From an uncultured Oscillospiraceae bacterium (GTDB lineage Bacteria > Bacillota > Clostridia > Oscillospirales > Acutalibacteraceae), in the NCBI GenBank assembly GCA_900543795.1, contig UQSH01000003.1, forward strand, positions 1-64,000: a stretch of DNA of 64,000 nt. The letters run 5' to 3'. The notes beneath the pieces were generated by a model, which ran no database searches, was not told where the DNA came from, and saw nothing but the letters and a program-made list of their open reading frames with translations. Shown in pieces: positions 60,970-64,000 of the stretch. Each line of letters begins with the position of its first letter. Within the stretch, counting starts at the first letter, position 1. Position numbers and translations under genes: made by a program.

Positions 60970-61542
60970 TTACTTAACCTCTTCAAAAGCCATTTTAAGA
61001 GCATTCATATTACCCTCGATAACCTCGGGCTTTGAGCTGAACTTATGCTTAAACGAGGCTTCCATTTCGTTTAAAAATGTTTCCTTTTCCATAACACCCG
61101 AAACCTTAACAATGCCTGCAAGCATAGGCGTGTTTGGGAAATATTTACCGAGGCAGGCAACGGAAACCTTGCGGGCGTCGATAGTGAAAACCTTTCCTGT
61201 GTAGCCGTTAAGATGCTTTTCTATATCCTCCTTTGATTTTGAGGTGTTAACAAGAATTGCACCGTTTGGGTTAAGTCCCTTTGTTACATCAACAGTATCA
61301 AGCAAGCCCTCGTCAACAACAACAACAAAATCGGGATGATAAATATTTGAATGAACTCTTATTTCATTAGGGCTTATTCTGTTATAAGCGGTAATGGGCG
61401 CACCCATTCTTTCAGGGCCGTATTCAGGGAAGCCCTGAACGAAGCTTCCTGTTTTAAAGGCAACATCTGCAAGAAGGAGAGCGGCTGTTTTTGCGCCCTG
61501 TCCTCCCCTGCCGTGCCAACGGATTTCAACACAGTTTTCCAT
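60970..61542 (-). CDS. porG: 2-oxoacid:ferredoxin oxidoreductase gamma subunit
   Basis: 190 residues. EIRWHGRGGQGAKTAALLLA and GFPEYGPERMGAPITAYNRI are family signatures. First gene of the porGDAB operon, with AAAGGAG before ATG 61542. A T-box leader and promoter stand upstream. Confidence 0.92.
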   Translation of the reverse strand: MENCVEIRWHGRGGQGAKTAALLLADVAFKTGSFVQGFPEYGPERMGAPITAYNRISPNEIRVHSNIYHPDFVVVVDEGLLDTVDVTKGLNPNGAILVNTSKSKEDIEKHLNGYTGKVFTIDARKVSVACLGKYFPNTPMLAGIVKVSGVMEKETFLNEMEASFKHKFSSKPEVIEGNMNALKMAFEEVK

Positions 61543-61596
61543 AATCTGACTCCTTTAAATATTTTCTTGCTTCTTCGTTAGCATTTTTATTCAATA

Positions 61597-61870
61597 AAAA
61601 ACGCCTCTTTGCCCAAAGGCAAAGAGGCGATATAGTTATATACCGTGGTACCACTCTTAATTCATCAAAAATGATGCACTCATAACGAACAAGCATTCGC
61701 TGCAATTATAACGGTTGCGGCCGTCTGCCCCTACAATTAAAAAACTTCGGTGCAGCCACTCGGAGAGGATATTACGGTTTTTCTTAATTATGCCTTGCAC
61801 CAACCGGCATTTCTCTGAAAAAAGAAGCGAACCGCTTTTTGTTCTCGTCTGCGTGTTTACTTATTAATTT
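61597..61870 (-). promoter_or_regulatory. T-box leader controlling the por operon
   Basis: On the minus strand the T-box sequence AGAGTGGTACCACGGT (61642-61657) precedes a terminator CGCCTCTTTGCC-CAAA-GGCAAAGAGGCG with TTTTTT (61596-61629). Stem I has AGAGA, GGTTGGTGCAA and GACGAGAAC, and pairing GCGGUU/AACCGU below the upper part. The specifier loop 3' strand reads GUAAUAUCCUCUCC; candidate codons are AUC (Ile), AAU (Asn), UAU (Tyr) or GUA (Val). A branched-chain codon would fit an oxidoreductase of branched 2-oxoacids best. Uncharged tRNA would stop termination and turn the operon on. Confidence 0.85.
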
Positions 61871-61876
61871 GAAAAG

Positions 61877-61905
61877 ATTATAATACAATTATTTCCTTTT
61901 GTCAA
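61877..61905 (-). promoter_or_regulatory. Sigma-A promoter of the T-box/por operon
   Basis: On the minus strand TTGACA (61900-61905), a 17-nt spacer and TATAAT (61877-61882), a near-consensus promoter. Confidence 0.85.
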
Positions 61906-61921
61906 CAATTTTTTCAATAAA

Positions 61922-61945
61922 AAAACGCTTCCGAAGAAGCGTTTT
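61922..61945 (-). terminator. Terminator after groEL
   Basis: AAAACGCTTC and GAAGCGTTTT form a perfect 10-bp stem with a 4-nt loop, followed by TTTATTG on the minus strand. Confidence 0.85.
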
Positions 61946-61958
61946 AAAACAGGATTTA

Positions 61959-63599
61959 TTAATACATTCCGCCCTGTGATGCGGCTGCCATTGCAGCGGC
62001 ATTAGCGGCATCTGCCTGAGGGTCTTTAATATCTGTTACGAGTGATTCGGTTGTGAGAACCATTGCGGCAACAGATGCGGCATTTTGAATTGCGGAACGG
62101 GTTACCTTTGCAGGATCAACGATACCGCTTTCGATCATATCGCAGTATTCATTTGAAGCAAAGTTATAGCCATAGCCTGCCTTATCGGCATTTTTAATCT
62201 TATCAAGAATAACAGAGCCCTCCATACCTGCATTAGCGGCAATCTGGCGAACAGGTTCTTCAAGAGCTTTAAGAACGATTGCAACACCTGTTTTGAAATC
62301 TGCGTCATCTGTTTCAAGAAGCTTTTCAACGGCAGGAATAGCATTGATAAGAGCAACACCGCCGCCTGCAACGATACCCTCTTCAACGGCAGCCTTTGTT
62401 GCCGCAAGAGCGTCCTCTATGCGAAGCTTCTTTTCCTTCATTTCAGTTTCTGTTGCGGCACCAACCTTAATAACCGCAACGCCGCCTGCCATCTTAGCAA
62501 GACGCTCCTGAAGCTTTTCACGGTCAAAATCAGAGGTGCTGGTTTCAATAGCAGATCTAATCTGACCTACACGAGCCTTAATCTCATCTGATGAGCCTGC
62601 GCCGTCAACAATAATTGTGTTTTCCTTTGTTACCTTAACCTGACGGGCTTTACCGAGCATTGCCATAGTTGCATCTTTAAGCTCAATACCGAGGTCTGAT
62701 GTGATAACCTGACCGCCTGTGAGGGTGGCAATATCTTGGAGCATATCCTTTCTTCTGTCGCCAAAGCCGGGAGCCTTAACGCAAACGCAGGTAAAGGTGC
62801 CTCTTAACTTATTGAGAAGGATTGTTTGAAGAGCCTCGCCCTCAACATCCTCTGCAACGATAACAAGCTTTTGACCGCTTTTAAGAACAGATTCAAGAAG
62901 AGGAAGAATATCCTGAACGGTTGAAATCTTTTTATCTGTAATAAGAATGAGAGCATCGTCAATAACTGCTTCCATCTTATCGGTATCGGTTACCATATAG
63001 GGACTGATATAGCCTCTGTCGAACTGCATACCCTCAACAACCTCGCATACAGTATCGGCTGTTTTGGACTCTTCAACAGTGATAACACCGTCTGCCGAAA
63101 CCTTATCCATAGCATCTGCAATAAGAGTTCCTACAAATTCATCGGCAGCTGAAACGGTTGCAACTCTTGCAATATCATCCGTTCCCTTAACCTGACGGGA
63201 ATTTTCCTTAATGCTTTCTACTGCGGCGTCAACTGCTGCTTTTATGCCGTTTTTAACAACCATCGGGTTTGCACCTGCGGCAACATTCTTCATACCCTCA
63301 CGAACAAGTGCCTGTGCAAGAAGAGTTGCGGTTGTTGTTCCGTCGCCGGCGTCGTCATTTGTTTTGGAGGAAACCTCTTTAACAAGCTGGGCGCCCATAT
63401 TTTCAAAGGAATTATCAAGCTCAATTTCCTTTGCGATTGTTACACCGTCATTAGTGATGAGCGGTGAGCCGTATTTCTTATCAAGAACTACATTTCTGCC
63501 CTTGGGGCCGAGTGTGATTTTAACTGTGTTTGCAAGCTTATCAATACCGCTTTGAAGCGCCTTGCGGGCTTCTTCGCCGTAAATAATATCCTTTGCCAT
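61959..63599 (-). CDS. groEL: Chaperonin GroEL (Hsp60)
   Basis: 546 residues, full length. KITLGPKGRNVVLDKKYG, NDDAGDGTTTATLLAQALV and the C-terminal AAMAAASQGGMY are typical. Forms the ATP-driven folding ring with GroES. Follows groES by 26 nt. Confidence 0.98.
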   Translation of the reverse strand: MAKDIIYGEEARKALQSGIDKLANTVKITLGPKGRNVVLDKKYGSPLITNDGVTIAKEIELDNSFENMGAQLVKEVSSKTNDDAGDGTTTATLLAQALVREGMKNVAAGANPMVVKNGIKAAVDAAVESIKENSRQVKGTDDIARVATVSAADEFVGTLIADAMDKVSADGVITVEESKTADTVCEVVEGMQFDRGYISPYMVTDTDKMEAVIDDALILITDKKISTVQDILPLLESVLKSGQKLVIVAEDVEGEALQTILLNKLRGTFTCVCVKAPGFGDRRKDMLQDIATLTGGQVITSDLGIELKDATMAMLGKARQVKVTKENTIIVDGAGSSDEIKARVGQIRSAIETSTSDFDREKLQERLAKMAGGVAVIKVGAATETEMKEKKLRIEDALAATKAAVEEGIVAGGGVALINAIPAVEKLLETDDADFKTGVAIVLKALEEPVRQIAANAGMEGSVILDKIKNADKAGYGYNFASNEYCDMIESGIVDPAKVTRSAIQNAASVAAMVLTTESLVTDIKDPQADAANAAAMAAASQGGMY

Positions 63600-63625
63600 A
63601 ATATATACCCTCCTAAAAAGTTTAA

Positions 63626-63898
63626 TTATTCAACAACTGCAAGAATATCTTTAACGGAAGCAATTGTATATTCCTTACCGTCAAGCTTAACAGCCGTTCC
63701 GCTATACTTTGTGATGATAACCTTATCGCCCGTTTTAACGGTCATAGGGTGCTTTTCGGTACCGGGGCCGACTGCCTCAACAGTCATAAATTCAGGCTTT
63801 TCCTGTGCCGAAGCGGCAATATAAAGTCCCGAAGCGGTTGTTTCCTCTGCCTCAACAGAAGCAAGCAAAACCTTATCTGCAAGTGGTTTGATAGTCAT
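63626..63898 (-). CDS. groES: Co-chaperonin GroES (Hsp10)
   Basis: 90 residues; starts MTIKPLADKVLLASVEAEET and has the mobile loop TASGLYIA. AGAGGTG precedes the start. First gene of the groES-groEL operon. Confidence 0.97.
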   Translation of the reverse strand: MTIKPLADKVLLASVEAEETTASGLYIAASAQEKPEFMTVEAVGPGTEKHPMTVKTGDKVIITKYSGTAVKLDGKEYTIASVKDILAVVE

Positions 63899-63931
63899 AA
63901 TAAATTCACCTCTGTAATAAAATTATCTTTG

Positions 63932-63958
63932 TTAGCACTCTCGTCTTTCGAGTGCTAA
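63932..63958. promoter_or_regulatory. CIRCE element (HrcA operator)
   Basis: TTAGCACTC-N9-GAGTGCTAA, a perfect match to the CIRCE consensus, between the promoter and groES. HrcA binding here represses the operon without heat stress. Confidence 0.97.
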
Positions 63959-63963
63959 TACTT

Positions 63964-63991
63964 ATTTTAGCAACTTTTTCCGATTTGTCAA
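63964..63991 (-). promoter_or_regulatory. Sigma-A promoter of groES-groEL
   Basis: On the minus strand TTGACA (63986-63991), a 16-nt spacer and TAAAAT (63964-63969), just before the CIRCE element. Confidence 0.8.
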
Positions 63992-64000
63992 TAGTGTTCA

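Overview
The window reads as a chromosomal piece of a low-GC, strictly anaerobic Firmicute of the class Clostridia, probably a gut member of the Oscillospirales or a neighbouring order. This rests on gene content: a four-subunit 2-oxoacid:ferredoxin oxidoreductase, acetate kinase, L-lactate dehydrogenase, formate-THF ligase, Rex, the tepA-ylzJ-spoIIIE order, a T-box leader and a CIRCE element. No rRNA is present, so placement below class is inference. One tRNA gene (Leu, anticodon UAG) is seen.

The left 14.5 kb is accessory and mosaic. Positions 1-1400 carry the end of a PucR-type regulator and a nitrilase-family gene. The nitrilase runs through a short shared A/G-rich stretch into an unrelated membrane-anchored OB-fold protein whose own start is missing; this is either a real deletion or an assembly chimera. 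Next come two giant surface proteins: a 1645-residue Ig-repeat protein ending in half a dockerin (minus strand) and a 1782-residue SPATG-anchored protein (plus strand). Between them lie a recombinase-like remnant, a perfect 35-nt palindrome and a TetR-family gene with its own promoter and operator-like repeat. The block ends at tRNA-Leu, where partial copies of the tRNA 3' end suggest past integration events.

From 14.5 to 20 kb a minus-strand operon reads tepA, ylzJ-like, a UppP-like protein lacking catalytic residues, spoIIIE/ftsK, comEA and comF. A plus-strand operon (20.2-24.8 kb) carries aconitase, isocitrate dehydrogenase, Rex and an unknown protein. From 24.8 to 31.6 kb, minus-strand genes include ldh, a GNAT, a phosphoribosyltransferase, HIT, alaS, a PC4/YdbC-like protein and ackA. 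From 31.7 to 39.5 kb are tmcAL, rnmV, holA, comEC and a frameshifted lacZ. From 39.6 to 50.3 kb are FemAB-type and alanine racemase genes, a lipoprotein, an operon fhs-tsaE-tsaB-rpiB, a rodA/ftsW homologue and cdaA with its YbbR partner.

The right part (50.3-64 kb) has an EF2568-type cysteine desulfurase with a DUF3343 protein, a GPH-type transporter with a long charged cytoplasmic tail, an operon azlC-azlD-MIF homologue-sirtuin-transglutaminase-like lipoprotein, pyrophosphatase, a T-box-controlled porGDAB-like operon, and groES-groEL under CIRCE control.

The signals most worth a second look are: (i) a ~170-bp structured element present twice, each time ending at the start codon of a minus-strand gene and able to form alternative hairpins that include its ribosome binding site; (ii) a T-box leader on a 2-oxoacid:ferredoxin oxidoreductase operon; (iii) a MIF-family protein next to a sirtuin; (iv) two pseudo-enzyme-like proteins (UppP-like and transglutaminase-like); and (v) the transporter with a coiled-coil-like tail.
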